Assembly (NCBI GenBank): GCA_036785705.1
Contig: JAWUZG010000056.1
Coordinates: 6,697,001-6,761,000, forward strand
Length of the DNA stretch: 64,000 bases
Origin: Acanthornis magna
Taxonomy: Eukaryota; Chordata; Aves; Passeriformes; Acanthizidae
Reading direction: 5' to 3'
Positions within the stretch are counted from its first letter, which is position 1; each line of letters opens with the position of its first letter. The notes beneath the pieces were generated by a model, which had not been told where the DNA came from, ran no database searches, and saw only the letters and a program-made list of their open reading frames with translations. Positions 23,001 through 38,000 of the stretch are shown here, one piece after another. The position numbers and the translations under genes were made by a program.

Positions 23001-26000
23001 ATGCTTGGATGTAGCTGACCAGCATTTCAGTAAGTGTTGACCAAAAACAGATATATACCTGGTGCTGCTGACCCATAAAAATTGATAGGGACAATCTAGG
23101 CCATGTGCTGGCTTTTGTTAAGTGTAATTTGCTTTCTGTGGAAATTAAGAACAAGTGAGAATGCTCTGCCTAGAACTGGAACTCATCTGACTGCTGAAAC
23201 TGCCACGTTTTGTGTAAGACATCACCTCTGTGAGTTTCAGGGATGTGAAACCAAGCCCCAACACATGCTCTTCTTGCCTGTACACAAAGATCAACGAAAC
23301 AGATCAGACACTATGGTTATGCTGCCTCTTTTAAAGTCAGAATAAAGAGGTGACGTTTTTGTTCTCCATTTCCATCTATTTTTCCCTGTGTTGTTTGAGT
23401 TGTTTCTCTTTCATGCTGTGCTTTCCTAGAGCATGCTGCTTTGCCCTCTCAGGATTTCTGTTTCACTGTTGTGTGGCTCTGCACAGTGCACTGATTTATT
23501 TACTTACCCATTGAGTCAGACATTCATTTATTTTCATTCTTGCTGCTACGAATATGCTCCTCCCTATCCATTATCTTTGAGATGAGGGGGACCTAGCTCC
23601 AGCTAGCTTGGTCCTAACATAGGGTCTAATCCAATTTCAGTTCAAACGAATGAAAATGTTCCTTTGAACATAGAGGAATCAGTAAACAGTTTTCACTGGA
23701 CAGCACGGCCTGGACAAGCTGAACTCAGTAGCTGACCCTGAAATGGTTCAGTTTGAGGGTTTATGAGCAATAAATTGAGTTGGGGAAGTGTCAGAGGAAA
23801 CTGCATAGAACAAAAAGCTGCTTGTGCTGTCCCCAGCATTGCAAGTGGCCCTTTCTTGCTTTCCTGTGGCTGTCTGCAGCAGCTGCTCTGGGGGTGAAGC
23901 CAGGGGTGTTACAATGCTTGGTCTTCTCCTTCGCTTGTTCTGGGTCCTTGCAAGCAAAAATAGCAAATGGCAGATTCTGACCACATAATGGCTCTGCTTG
24001 GGTGTGTTAGTGCTACATGGGGAGGGAAATACAGCAAAAAACAACCTGAGAATAAGTGAGAAAATGTAACTATTTCAAAATTTCTATGCCTCTTAGTGGG
24101 CTTTTCCTGGGATTTAAAAAAAGCTTCTTTAATTATCTAGTCCCGTATATTGCTGTGCAGACTGTTTCAAAATAGATTCTTTTACCCGACATGCAAGAGG
24201 CCAATCCACACACAGAGTTGAGATATTTTACTTATTTGCAGTTCTGCACAGAAAGGGGTGCTGGGTGGTAAATCCACAAAGCCAGCACCACAACTGGCAA
24301 AACTTTTCACTATTTATACAGTTTAGCAAACAAAGGCATTAATGTTCATTGGCTACAAATTACCTAGTTCTCTTATTAATTAGTATTCTATCTTCTGTTG
24401 GTTAATGATTCTCTTGCTTCTCGTGCTTAGTCTTGCATGCTCAGTCTTTCTCTTCTTTTGAGTTGGTGACCATGAATTGGTGGTCATGATCTGCCCCTGC
24501 TGGAATTACCTTTACCCACTCGGAGCTGATTTCAGCACATTTGCTTGAGTTGGCTTTATTAGTTTCTTCCTTGTCTGGGGGTTCTGTCACATGTCCTTGA
24601 GCCCCCTAAATTCTGCATTCTGTGTGTCCACTATCATGGGCATCCTTGTTCCCAAGCTTTGTCAGCCTCCCCATAGGCCTGAGATCATTGAAGCATGTTA
24701 AGCCCTAAACCTTAAAAAGGCAATTCTACCAACAAACACTTTGTTTTTCAAACACCTGGACATCACTTAGAGCTTGTTAGCTGCTGTTTGTCTTTCAAAC
24801 ACCTGGACATCACTTAGAGCTTGTTAGCTGATGTTTCACAGATTAAATCTCCTTTCCTGGTGATTAGGCTTGAAAGTATACAAAGATCAAAGAACATACT
24901 TAGGAAAATTTTTAGGTATTCCACATTTTGTAACAAAACTATTGCATATGATCTGAGGGTTTTCTAAGCATTAAAACAGTAACCACTTGTCTCAGTAGGT
25001 CACTGCTTGGTCCTTCCAGAGCCCTGGTGCCCATCAGTGCAGAGATGGGCGTTGTTGGTCTCCAGGCGCTGCTCTGCTTTGAGCTGCACAGTTCAGAGCA
25101 GAGAGGCTCTTGCAGAGTCAGATGTGAACTGTCAAGGAATTGCACCTGCACAAGGCAGTGAGCCTTCACAGGACACTGTATAGCTGTACTCTGCCTCTTC
25201 TTAAAATCTAACGCAGCAGCGGAAGAGGGAATATTTCAATTGCTTCTCTGCTGTGTCACTGGAATAAACATGATGGCAGCTCTGCCAGTGACAAGTCACA
25301 GTGGTGTGCACCCATTTTATTCCATTGCCTTGAAACTAATGGGGCTGAAGATAGAATTACCCAACAGTCTGACAATACTTCGTTTAACCCAACCTTGACG
25401 TTTTGTTAGGTTTTTGTGAAAAAACCTGCTCTCTGTAGTCACATGTCAACCACAGCAGCCTGAGAAACTGCAAAAGCTCTTAGGTTTCTATCAGCAGTTT
25501 TGTGACATGTCAGCAGTCTGTTGTTAAAATAAACTGTGAGCCTTGGGAAGCAAGGCAAGCTGTGGTTTGAGTTGGAGCCCAGCCTGCACCAGAGCTGCTC
25601 CTCTGGATGCTGAGCATGTCTGGGGGAGGAAATGATGCTGCCCTGCTGGGGTCAAAGAGATACCAAGCTGTTCCTGAAAGCTTCTCACAGCCCACAAATA
25701 GTTTTTGGGAGGCTGTATCCTGTAGTCCTAATGAAACACTGAAAGTGTAGCATCATTGGGAGCTACTTTTGGGGAGGTGCAATAATAGCTTTATATTTTA
25801 AAATGCTCTTCTTTTTTCTGTAGACCTGAAAGTTGTGTGAATTAGTTGTTACAGGTAAAGAACTGTGAAGGTCCCATTTATAATAATTGGTCTTGTTTGT
25901 ATAATTTGTATATATTTGTAATAATTTGTATAATTCTGTGAGTGTCATGTTAAAGCATGTCCACCTAATAATATTAGTGGATTATGTGGGATCCCCCCAA

Positions 26001-29000
26001 ATTGTCACCAGCAATGCTTGCAGAATATTAATATCTGTACATGGAGCTGCCCCTGTTTGCAGTTTCTGCTGTTTCTACTGTGGGGGTTTTATAGCATGTG
26101 CCAGATGGGTTCAGTAATGGCTTACTGTTACTTTTTAGATAAAGAAATGATCAGATATAGTGCTGCCAAGCTCCTGCCATGTCAGAAAATGTGTGTAATG
26201 ACCAACCTTCATATCTTTTGTTGAGCCACAGAGCTCCAGGCTGAATCGTAAGGGATAGACAGATGTACCTAGGTCCTAGGGTTTCCTTGTGGGACTTCTG
26301 GGAGTTTAATTCTCTCCACGTGTTCTAATCACAAAGTAGTTTGTCTCTCTCTTTATGAGACTCATTGCCTAATCTCTATTGGACTAAAGAAAGCATTTTT
26401 GTTATTGAAATGTGCTCATTGAGCCAGCTGAATTGGAGGAAGTCACACAAATGTCCAGTATCACGTGGTTGCACTGTTTCTGGATGGTCTATTTTTAATG
26501 GGATTTAAAAAAAGCAAGAAGCAACAGTGAGGTTAACCATAGATGATTTCTGCTGTGAGGGCAGGCAGTGTGCAGCTGGCAGCTCTGCTGTGGGTCTGTG
26601 CCTGGATTAGCCTCTGCAGCAGACCTCGAGGAGCTTGGGGCCGACAGGGACAGTCACAGAATCCCAGAATGGGTCAGGTTGGAAGGGACCATGGTGGCTC
26701 CTCTGGGCCAACCTCCCTGCTTGAGTAGGGCCATCCCAGAGCACATGGCACAGGAGTGCAGCCAGGTGCTTCTGAATATCTGAGGTGAGGGGCACTCCAC
26801 AGCCTCTCTGGGCAGCCTGTTCCTGTGCTCAGTCACCTGCACTGTAAAGTTCTTCCTCATATTCAGATGGCACTTCCTGAGCATCAGTTTTTGCCTGTTG
26901 CTTTTTGTCCTCTTGGTCAGCACCACTGAGCAGCACCTTGTCCATCCTCTTGGCACCCCCTCCTTTAGATATTTGTACACATTAATGTATAATTATAAGA
27001 TTTAATTTCTAATTAATTTATATAAAATTAATTATAAAATCATAATAACGTGTACAATTTTATAGTATAAATTTTACATTTATAATTTAAAATCTTCTAA
27101 ATTATGAAGTTGGGATAATTATAATTATCTGTTGTTCATAGATATTTATACACATTAATGTAAAATTATTTATTAAATTAATACAAGAATTTATACAAAT
27201 TCATTGAATTCAGGTTTCATTCCTTGACAACACAAAGTATACACAAAGCAAATATTTAATTATTTGAAGTTTTGCTTGTGTTACTGGGGTCTTTGACACC
27301 TGCATTTACATATGGTGTCATATATAACCAGACTTCGCTGGTTTGAAAGGCATCTTGGCTGGAGGGAAGATTATGAACTCAGTTTCACTTTGCACTGTCA
27401 AGCAGCTAGAGCTTCTCTGATAAAAGTGAGTCAGGGGTCTGTTTTATACCTCTTGATTAAAGCCACCTTACCTAGGTATGCATGTATGGAGTTAGGGATG
27501 AGCAGAGCCTGAGCTCCTTTGCTTGGCTGGGTTTTGTTTCACGTGCTGGAAGGTGCAGAGGTTATGTCTGATCTAATTTTGTGCTCACTGTAGTGGAGCA
27601 GTGTTTACTACTGTGTGTATGGTGCCTGACTGATCGTGAGGATCTGAACAGTTGGGCTGAGGGCCAAGGAGCAGCGTTTGGGCAAGGCATTGTTCCTGAT
27701 GCTTCATTAGCAAGCTACTCGAATGAGTTGAAGCAGCAGAATGCACCTTCTGCTTGTCTTCTCTGCTACTGAAATAGCAAGGAAGAACTTCCTATCTATC
27801 CTTAATAGTAGGTGGTTGTTGTTGCAGGAAAATATGGTGTTCCAGTCAGAATTAAACCCGTGATTTTTGGAAATTTGCATGATGTATGTGACGTTGACTT
27901 TTTCGTCAAACTGTGTCCTTCTGCTTGTTTCCATGGACCATAACCTCACTCAAGATATTCTAGAGCAGGGATGTTCTAAGAGTTTGACTGGATCAAATTG
28001 GTACCAAAACTTCTAAGTAAGTGGAAGTGCATTAGGCATGAAATTAAACCTGTTATCTAAAAGTCCCGGGAGACAGAGAAAATTCAAACTGTTTTGAATT
28101 CACTAGCTCTTTGTGCAGTAACTTTCCCTTTTGCTGGCTTTACTCTGGAGCTGGATCCACAATGCAGAGCTATATGATTGGGTTGCTAGGGCCTTGTTTA
28201 CCAACGCTAATGGCAAGGTTTTGGTGACTCCCCTGGCAGAGAACAGTGCTACATGCCTGTGCCAGTGCCACCCTTTGCTTAGGACTGCATCATTTCCTCC
28301 TTGTTCTCAGTGTTCCTTGGCTTTGCTTAACCCTGAGTTTGCTTAAGCCTGATGCTGCAAAGATTTCTCTTTATCCTGTGTGAGTAATCACACATTGCTT
28401 AATTTTATGCTTTGAAATCAAGCACATAAATCTGGAAGATCAAGCTCTTTATTCCCTATTTCTTCTTATGGCAGGGAAATAACTTTGCTGTCCTATAGCT
28501 GTTAGGAATGATTTGTGCAGGAAAACAAACAGAAACATCCTAGTGATGTCTCTTGTCAAATTCTCTGAGGAAAGCTCTGTGTATGCAGCATTGCAATGAG
28601 TTAGGACCTGTCTACTCAAACCCCAGTTTTAATGTTTAGTAGCCAGAGTATTTTCAGCAGAAGCTTCCACTTTCAGGACCCTCCCATCTCATGGTGCTGC
28701 TCATCTTTTAGCACAGTCCATGTTTTCAGTTTGCTCAGGCAGCAGCCTGATGTGAAACACTGTGAGATGGATAACCTGGACTGCCCAGCACTGCACAAGC
28801 ATGAAAACTACAGTTACTGAGCTGATCAGCTTGGTGATTTTGGGATCTTTCTGGTCATCCAGGTCATAGTCTGGGCCCTTTCTGTTGCAGTACAGCTGCT
28901 TTGCTTGCTGCTTGCAGCTAGTTGCAGTATTTAGTATTTTGTTTCTATGTATCAGTCTGTTTATATACAAATAAAACATAAAGAAGAGATCAATGCTGTT

Positions 29001-32000
29001 AAAAGAGTTTGTGTGGGTTCTGGGTATTTTGTTGTCTTTTTTTTGTTTGTTTTTTTAAGAGGCTAAGTAGGTAATGTGGTTACATTAGAGAGTGCCTTCC
29101 TTGCTGAATCGTGTGTATTAAGATGCTCGAAGGTAAGCACAGGAAACATTAGGCACTGCTAATGAAGTTTAAAGACTTCATTCCTCCTGTATGTCTGTGG
29201 ATTGCAGATGCTGACTCAACTTTTCATGTATCTGCTAACTTTAATGTAAATTTTGAAGAAGGTGTAAATGGATTACTTACAGAAGCAGGAGTCTTCTGTG
29301 TTTTACACCTTCTGTGCTCCTTACTGGCATGGATTTAGTTTCTTTGGTGTGTTAGGGACAATAGCAAGATCTTTTCCTGAATAATAATGCCATGGAGGCA
29401 CTTGAGACTGAGGTAAAGCTTCTTGAAATGTTACAGGAGAAGAAGGTATAAACATAACATCAAAAAATAAGTACGAATCAAAAGTCACCATGATCATGAA
29501 TGTTTTGAGGGAGCAATATGAAGATTAAATGGGAGAAGAACCAGTCAGGAATGCACAATACAGCTGTGGTTTTGTGTCTGACAGCTCCATGCTGTTTGGT
29601 GAAAGTTGGAGCTACTTTCTCAACCTCTTGAACGCTGTTGCATTTCCCTGACTGCTCATCAAGTCTCCATTTTTGCCTTTCAACCCTGCTTCAGGTGTGG
29701 CTGTAGGGAGGAAAGGCTGTTAGGATAATTCCCGTGGCCCCTGGCAATTAGCAGATGTGACTTGTTGAGTTATTTAGCTCTCAGGAGGCAGTGGGGAGGG
29801 TTGAGAGCAGACTCTGCCTGGCTACTTAACCTGTGCTCCGATGAGATCCCTTGCTTTAAGATTAAATGGAAAGGCTAAAAGCATTGCTTTGAAGAGCTCT
29901 CATCCTGTGTTTGTAGCAGTTAACACAGGGTAAGTATGGCATGTGATTTGTCATGTTGTTTTCCAGGGTTGCTGTATGGGTAGATGTAAACTGCATATTT
30001 CTAGTTTGACAGTCCTAAATTAGGAAAAATAGGCACTTCTCATCTGAGTGATGTACACACCCATGGGTATGAAAAATCATAAAGTCTTGCTCCAATTACC
30101 AGTGGTGTCCTTGAGTTCTTCCATTTGATTATCACAAGGCAAGAGAATTTTGCAACTACTTTGTGATTTGCAGGAGGACACTCTTGTGCTTTCTAGAGCC
30201 AGAGAAATAACCTAAAAATACTATGAGTCAGTCTAACAATGAGGGAATTCATTGCCCCAACATGGCTTGTCACACGTTACTCTCTGCAGACTCCATGGGT
30301 TATTCATCAGTATCTTTAAGGCAGATGACCTCAGTTGTTTTGCTGAGGAAACCAGAGAGAGAGATTCCCAAGTTGCCTTATGAATTAGTATACACCAACA
30401 CAAGAGCTATGGAAATATGTTCCGTGGAGACTGAGCCTATTTTGCCTGGAAAGGAATTACCAACTGCATCTGAAAGTGCTGAAAATCTGTGTTGCAGGAG
30501 ATATGGGATGGAAATAGATGTTTTAGACTATATGTATGTTAAAGTAAGTAGAATCTGTTTGGTTGTTTTCTTGGTTTTAACTTAGGCTCATAGGTCTGTA
30601 TAGCTAAGCATGTAAGTGCTTATTAGTGTCATAGTATTATAGTATAAGAATTTCGTGAGAAAGATTTAAGGTTTGGACTTATGATCTTGGAGATACATAC
30701 AGAAGAATTTTTCAAACATGCCAGACATTAAATTCATTGTTTAGAAGTTTGTCTCACTTAGAAAAGAATCTTACAATAGGAGAAGCATTTGCAGAAGTTA
30801 GAATTTCACATCAGAGTGCACTTCTTCCTTGTGACAGTCCTACGTATGGGAAATGTAAAGCTGATACAAACTTTTTGCAAACAATCAGGATGTGTTGGGG
30901 TGTCTGCAGCCGGCACAGCCCCTGGGTGCGGCTGGTGAGGGCAGGGCTGGAGGTCCCGGGGAAGAAATGCTGCTGCTCTTGCTGGGGAGTTTCCAAGAGA
31001 GCTCGGTGGCCACTAACCCCAGTTCTGCTTTCACAGCTTCCCCCAGCTCTTGTGGAGGAAGGGCAGCTCCTGGGGAGGTTTAACTCTGCTTGCTGGTTTT
31101 GGGTTTGAGCTTGCCAGGTCACTCTGGCTTCCTTGTGTGGGGACTTACTCTTAATTACTGTTAATTTCCCGTGAAAAAGTGGCAGAACTAAATATGGCTT
31201 CATTGCATGTGCTTCACTGGCGCCAGTTTGCTGTTCTAGTATAACAGAAAGGTGTCTGTGGTGTGGGCTGGTCCATGATGACACCTATGGTCTGGGTTAC
31301 CTGAGTAAAACTCGTTCTCCCTGAATAACTCAAGCCAAGTCAGTAAAAGTTCTATTTTAATGATGCAACTACATCTCTGCCTGGGGCTTCTGTGTTGGCC
31401 TAACAAAAAATACTCAGTTAATCTTTGATTTTTAAAACCTCAACTTGGTGTTTTACTTTAAATGTGACTTTTTGGGGGGCTAGGATTAAGTAAAAAACAA
31501 GATGGTGCTTTTGGACTTGAGCTCAACTTTACAGAAACTCAGAAAAGTACAGCCTTACTTACTATCAAATATATTTCCTTTAATTTTTAACTTTTAAATT
31601 AAACTTTCACAGTTCAGTCAGCAATTGTCCATGCTCCAGATGTTTTATAGATAGCAGAAAATGTAGCCTTATTTCACCTGTGTGAGCTAGGTGAGCAGTT
31701 ATGGCTCCACTCCTCCTTTCTCAGTGACTTCTTGTTCCAAATCCATCGCTGTGGCGCGGCATGGTGCAGCACATCTGTCAGATCAATGCAACCCTTTATT
31801 TCCCCATCCTGTATGAACTGGGTACACCAAATAAGCTCATGACAGCGCTGCAGATGGCTCTGTGCAGAGGCAGAGACACTGAGGCTGAAGGCAGAGTGTG
31901 AACCAGGCACTCTCAGCTGCAGCCAGCGCTGGGAGCCCCTTCTGTCCCAGAGCAAAACTGGGGCTGCCCGCATGCTGTGAGGAGTGATTCAGGGATTGTC

Positions 32001-35000
32001 TCTCCTGCCCATGAGGGTTCTGAAAACTTTGGGGAAAATAATTCTAAAAGGCTTCTGTAAGATCTTAAATCTATCTAAGAACTTGAGAAAGTGAGATCAG
32101 CATTTTGTTGTGTGACATCAGCATGAAAAATACGGAAGAAACATGAGGGTCTGGATTGAATTTGTACCAGGAGTCTGGAAATTATGTGCATTTCTGCATT
32201 TAGTTACTTATGCTGTCAGGTCTATATCATGACTTGCATCATCTTAATGCTAGAACAAAATCCTGCAACCACTTGTTTCATTTGCCCTTACAGTATTTGT
32301 GTTCTTGAATGTTAAATTTAGGCACCCATGCAGTTAATCATGACATGTTGAATATTTTTTGTGTTCTTAGGTGTAGGCTTTTTTAAAGTTTTTAAATTGG
32401 AGCAACATTCACTGTAAGCAAACATGAAATCATGCATCCTTTTCCTGATGCTCTTTCTTCAGTGCCACATGTCTCATTAGCTTAATATTCAGGGCAGCTG
32501 CAGTTGTTTCATTTGTCCTTAAATTTTTTGTGGCCACTCTTGTACGGTTCTTGTAACATGTTTTTCAGGTTGGATGAATTGTGAGTTTTAAGGCAGACTT
32601 ATAATTAACTTCTTTTTGCAATCAGTAGTATATAATTCCTTGTTGGCCTTCATTCTGGTGGTATGGATCAAAATGCAATACAGCGTTCGCCTCTCTGTGT
32701 GGGTATGACCCCAAATGAAGTTTTACATGAGTCAGACTATTTTCCTGTTGCTCAGTCTGGGGTAGGCGTCACATTTCTGCTCGATGTTTTTGCAGATCTT
32801 ATTGTGGTTATTCAGCTGGTTTGTGTCTCAAGCAGTGTCCAGAACATTGGTGGTTTTGATCTAGCTGTTACTGCCGTCTTTTCTGAAGATTCTTCAGAGC
32901 CGTGTTCATTCCTTTGACAGGTCTAGAAATCAGAACTCTTTCAAACTCAAATATTCTACAGCATTGCTGTTTCTGTGAATATGGTCTTTTGAGCCTGGTT
33001 TACTTGAACATATTTTTTTGAGAAGCGTACTGAATTAAACAAGAACAGCATACTGCGTGAAATAAGGCAGCAGTGCTGCTGTTTCGCTGAGGGTTTGTGG
33101 TGGGTTGGTAAGGCTGCAGGTTTGCTGATGACTGCTGGAGAGTGAGGCATCCTGTGGGCAGCTGGGGAGCCTCAGGCCAGAGGGGCAGGAGCATCATTCC
33201 ATCCTGTGCCATCCTGTGTAGCCTCGTGGCAGTGGCAGGGACATAGGGGAGGATGTGCTGCTCTTTTAACAGACTGGCTGGGCCACTTTGAGGAGCTCGT
33301 TTCCTTTTTCTGTAATTGATCAGATAGCCTTGATTAAGCCCTCTCAGAAGCATCATGCAGGCAAATGCAGGGTGTACCCGAGCGTGTGACTTCCCGTCAC
33401 TGCCCGGTGGGTTTGGGCTGGCATCACATGCCCAGAAAGTCACAGAGTACAAGATGTAGCCGTGGCCGAGGATGGCTTGCTGCTTGGGGAGGGTGGAGAA
33501 GAGCCTGTGAAAGGGGATCTGTGAATTGCAGCAGGAGCTAACCAGAGCTGTTCCTGCATGCAGCAGCTTCGGGGGGTGAATGGGCAGCATTTTGATAGCT
33601 GAAGTATTGTCTCCGTTAATAACAGCTGATTATAAACCACATCTGTCTCCCTCTGTGCGACATTTTGAAGAAATGGTCAAGTACAATCAATATAAAATGT
33701 AAAAAGCTGTATTTTTAAAGGTGAAGAAAATGTACCAATTTTAAACATTTCATGTGTTTTAACTCCTTAAAAATGTTTCTTAGGAAAATCATATCAATTG
33801 CAACCTTGGAATATAGCTCTTCTTTGATAGATTTGACAGTTTAAAGTAAAACACTGAGTTTTTGGCCTTGATGTCAGGCCTGAAGTGTAGATTTGCAGGG
33901 TGATAATTTTCTATGAATTTCACTGTATATGGGTATCCTGGGATTGGGATATAGCTTTTTTTACATCCCTTTGAAGTAAGGTAAAGTTTCAGATAAATGT
34001 GAGTCCATGGACATTTTTCCAGTGGCTGAAGATACAGATCTCACTGCAGTGATTCTGTGTGGGATGCTGATAGTTTTTGATTGTACCTTGTACAATCAAG
34101 GCATGTTTGGCAGATGACATACAAGTTGCTTTTGTTGTTGCAAGTCCCCAGGCCCTAAATACAAAGAATGCTTTGTAAAAATGCTAAAATGAAGGAATAA
34201 AAGGAGTGGGGGAAAAAAAGATTTTATATCCTTATGATTCAAATGTAGTGGATATTTATAGGGTAGATGAAATACTCAAGTACAACGGGCTTTTTTTTCA
34301 CTGAGCTGTGATTCAAGGAGTTTCCTCATGTGGTGAAGTGCCTTACCTGCATAACTGTGAGCCAGGTTTGCAAACCCAATATCAGTGGTATGCAAACTCA
34401 TAACGGTGATGTCTTTGGGGGTAGCTCAGAGCCTGAGTCACTGCTGTCCCCTGGATACTGTTTGGGAGCTCTGCTTGTGGCTGCTCAGGGAATCCTCATG
34501 AGACAGAATAACTTTTGATCTTCTGTGAGGTAAACTAACTATGTGGGATTGGTGTTCAGATAAAACATTAATACAAATTGTCACTTATATTTCCTTTATA
34601 TCATGATATAAATTTCTTTTTAAATTATTTTTTTCTAAATATCAGTCCTTAGACTCTACTAGAGGTTTATAAATGGCTGTTGCTGGGCAACAAGACAGAA
34701 AATCACAGAAAGAATCACCGTTTCTGATGGGTGGCACAAATTTTAGTGGCTTCAGCAGTGGAAGAAACAGGACCTCCTCCCGCCTCCTGTGTGCGTGATC
34801 GTGATCCCTTTGTAGGAGATCCAGACTGGTCAAGTTAAGACTTGTGTTTGCCTGTTACTCAGCTGGCTGTCAATCTGCTTAGGTAGACCTTATAAAAACT
34901 CAACTTTGCTATTTCAAGTATTTCTAGGCTCAGTATTATTAGCTTAGGTGGTGGGACTGTGAACCAAGCATAGGGGAGAATATAAAGCTGAAAGGAAATT

Positions 35001-38000
35001 ATTCTAATAGCATCAAATTGTGTTTTTAGAGCAGCCCCAGCCTAGGAAATCCCAGAGCTCAGAAATCCTTTTGTAATAACTTTGCATTTTGCGTAGATCA
35101 GTTCAATACTTCTGCAGTGTGAACTCTGATGACTTTGTGCTCTGTTTTGTTGTTACGCCTTCCTAGCAGAGACACTTCTCTTTTTCCAGCCTCACAGTGC
35201 AGCCTGCTCTCTCCAGTTGGCCGTGCTCAGTCAGAAACAAGTTCACATTGAATAATTTTGGTGAAATTTGGCTTTGGCTTTCACCAGCTGTTGCTGTTCC
35301 GCTGGCTTCTGCAGCTAGTGCTGCCAGAACTGACGGTGTCTCTTTGATGCAGACATAAATGAGCTGCTTTATTCCAACCCAAACCGAGGTCATTCTTCAA
35401 AGCGAGGGGGGCAATGTCTCGCCTATTTTTTTTCACAGTTAACATGTGAAAGACTGTGGTTTTTGAGGCTGTCTGTAAATAAAAAGAGAGATGATCTCTT
35501 CCGGAGTGAAAATCATACAAGTTCACCTGTATGGGTAGATCTTACAATGCAACTAGGGATGGCGTTCTCTGAGTTGAAATTTTCTTTTTCTTTCTAGGGT
35601 GTAGATCATTTAATGAACTCTTACAGCTCTTACCCAAAGAGCTGTTGAGCTGGGAAGGTAGCTGTACCTCCTCCTTCTGTGTTTGTGGTTGTGCAATGGA
35701 AGTAGAAAACTATTTGCCTGCTGACGAGACTGCTGAGCCGCTTGCATTGCTAATTCCGTTTTGTCAGCAATGTCAATTAGTACTTCAAGAGGTTAATATC
35801 TCAGAAGAGAGGCTTTGTGAGTCATATGGTCTCTTTTGATAGATAATTATTATAGTCTGCTGATTTCTTCATGTGATCTAAGACGAAATCACGAGGCATG
35901 AGAGAATACTGTGATTTTCTATTATATTTTCTTATTATGTAAAATTGTAGTAATCCAGCCAACCTTCTGACCCACCAATAAGATCTGAAAACTTCTGTGT
36001 TTGTTTTCTGCTGTGAAAACAAGCTGTCTTCTGCCGTTTTCTGCTCTTCTAGTTGCTTTATAGATATCAACAAACTACTGCCTATATTGTCCTTCCTTGA
36101 ACAAAGTATGGTGCTCCACGCTTCCAGGGGATTCTGGAGGTGCTGGGTTTTTTATGTTGGTCTCCTGAGGCTGGAAGAGAGTCTAGGCAGGAAACTGTGG
36201 TTTGAAACAGTCCTCTCATTATGCATTTAATTATTTATTTTTTCTTCTGAATTCAAGGGCATCTTGTCTGTATCCCTTCTATTTTCATTCTGACTTTGAA
36301 GCCAGTCTAGGTTAAGCAGTGGTGCTGTGGCTGCTGGGCTGGAGGTCTCCTTTGTGGTAGGGTGGGAGGACTTACTGCATGTCCTCCCCAAGCCTCTTCC
36401 AGTCCTGCATCTCCACTGAGGATAGGAACTCATCAGTGTTGAGCCAGTCATGCCCACAGAGGAAGCAATGTTACACGGATGGCAAAGCTCAGTTTATTTG
36501 AGCCAAATCAGTACTGAAATATAAGTGCAAGTGGCACTAGAGGTAAGTTTGGGCTGATGTGAAAGGTAGCAATATTTATCTAAAATTTAATTTCATGGCC
36601 TTTCCTTCAGTAAATAATACTTGTATGTCCCCTATCAGAAGTTTTATTTTGGTACTTCAAAATTTGCCTTGAACTACCACAAAGAGTAATGTATCCATGG
36701 ATCATAATCAGGCACGATTTAACTAAAGTTCATTTGATTTTCTTGCTGTAATTGGTATTGTCATTTCAGTGCTAGAATTTTAGACACCACAGTCATTTTT
36801 AAACTATAATTTCCTTCTCTTTTTAGAAGGCTGATTTGTAAATCAGTGTCTTAAGAAGCTTATCTTATTTTAGCCTTATTCTAATGTTGTCATAAACCCT
36901 ATTTTATGTACTAGTAAATAAAGAGTGATGAATAGCAGATACCAGTGTAAAATATTTCCCAAGAGGGGCCCTTGGTCCTGTTTCCACCAGTGTTGGTGCT
37001 TTGTTTTCCTCTATAGGGTTGGATCGCAGTAAAGGCTAGGCAGCAATGGAATTTTGGTATCAACTGATTATATAAAAGATAGCATGAAAATCTCATTTTG
37101 CAAGCCATTCTGCTAAGTTAATGAGGTGAGAATGTTGTGAAATGATTCAGTACTTATAATTAGGAACATCTCTCTTTTTCCTCCCACCCATTCCTTTTAC
37201 CAGGTGTTTTCTTTGGCAGGGATTTAAGGCTAGGCACTGATGCTGGAGATGAAAAGCTACAGCCTAGTGCTCATAGGATGGCTTTAATATCTGTAGGTTT
37301 GTGTCATGGAAGGTTCAGCTGTCTGTAGTAGCTCAGTTTCTATGGTGATCTGTTTTCTGCTTTCTCTTTCCCTTCTCTAGACAGGAGAAAATGTACAGTT
37401 TTAACTGGATAAATTAAAGATGCCTATTTCATGCTGCCGTGGATCACACAGTTAGAAAATGCTACGCAGCATTTGCTGCTTCAGGTGAACAGCATTTGGT
37501 CTTCCAGGCTGCTGCCTTTCTTAGGTCAGGAAACTTCTTTGTGTAGCCTAAAGGAAACCAGCCTGCTGATCCTCTGATCCTTTTTGCTGGACAACGCTTA
37601 AATGCTTTCCTCTTTCACCTTTTCTTTGCTTTCTGTTAATTTTCCTTGGAAGGAATATCCTATCAGAAATATTGGGGATGGAACCTGGTCAAAATGTGGT
37701 ATCCATTCAGTCTTCAGCTGTGTCTGCTGCTGGAGTACCTTCTGTTAAACTGAAAGAACTAACTTCCCTAATTTCTGGCGGGGTTTTGAGTTTTTGCTTT
37801 TTTCTTTTTTTTTTTTTTTTAATGAAAGAGTTCTGCAAACAGGTGTAATTGCAGTATGTTTGGATGTATGGAGCTTATGAATTACAGATTTTATGATTTG
37901 AAGTTATGATGTGAAATTTTGATTTGAAATTACTGTTATATGAAATAATGAGTTTATGGTTTATGAAGTTTTACAGTTTATCTTTTGTTCAAAACCAAAT

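Noticed and set aside
33000..33590. Minus-strand open frame of 196 codons in MYO5A intron 1
   Set aside because: No recognisable domain, no promoter or poly(A) context and unremarkable composition. Frames of this size occur by chance in a 64-kb window.
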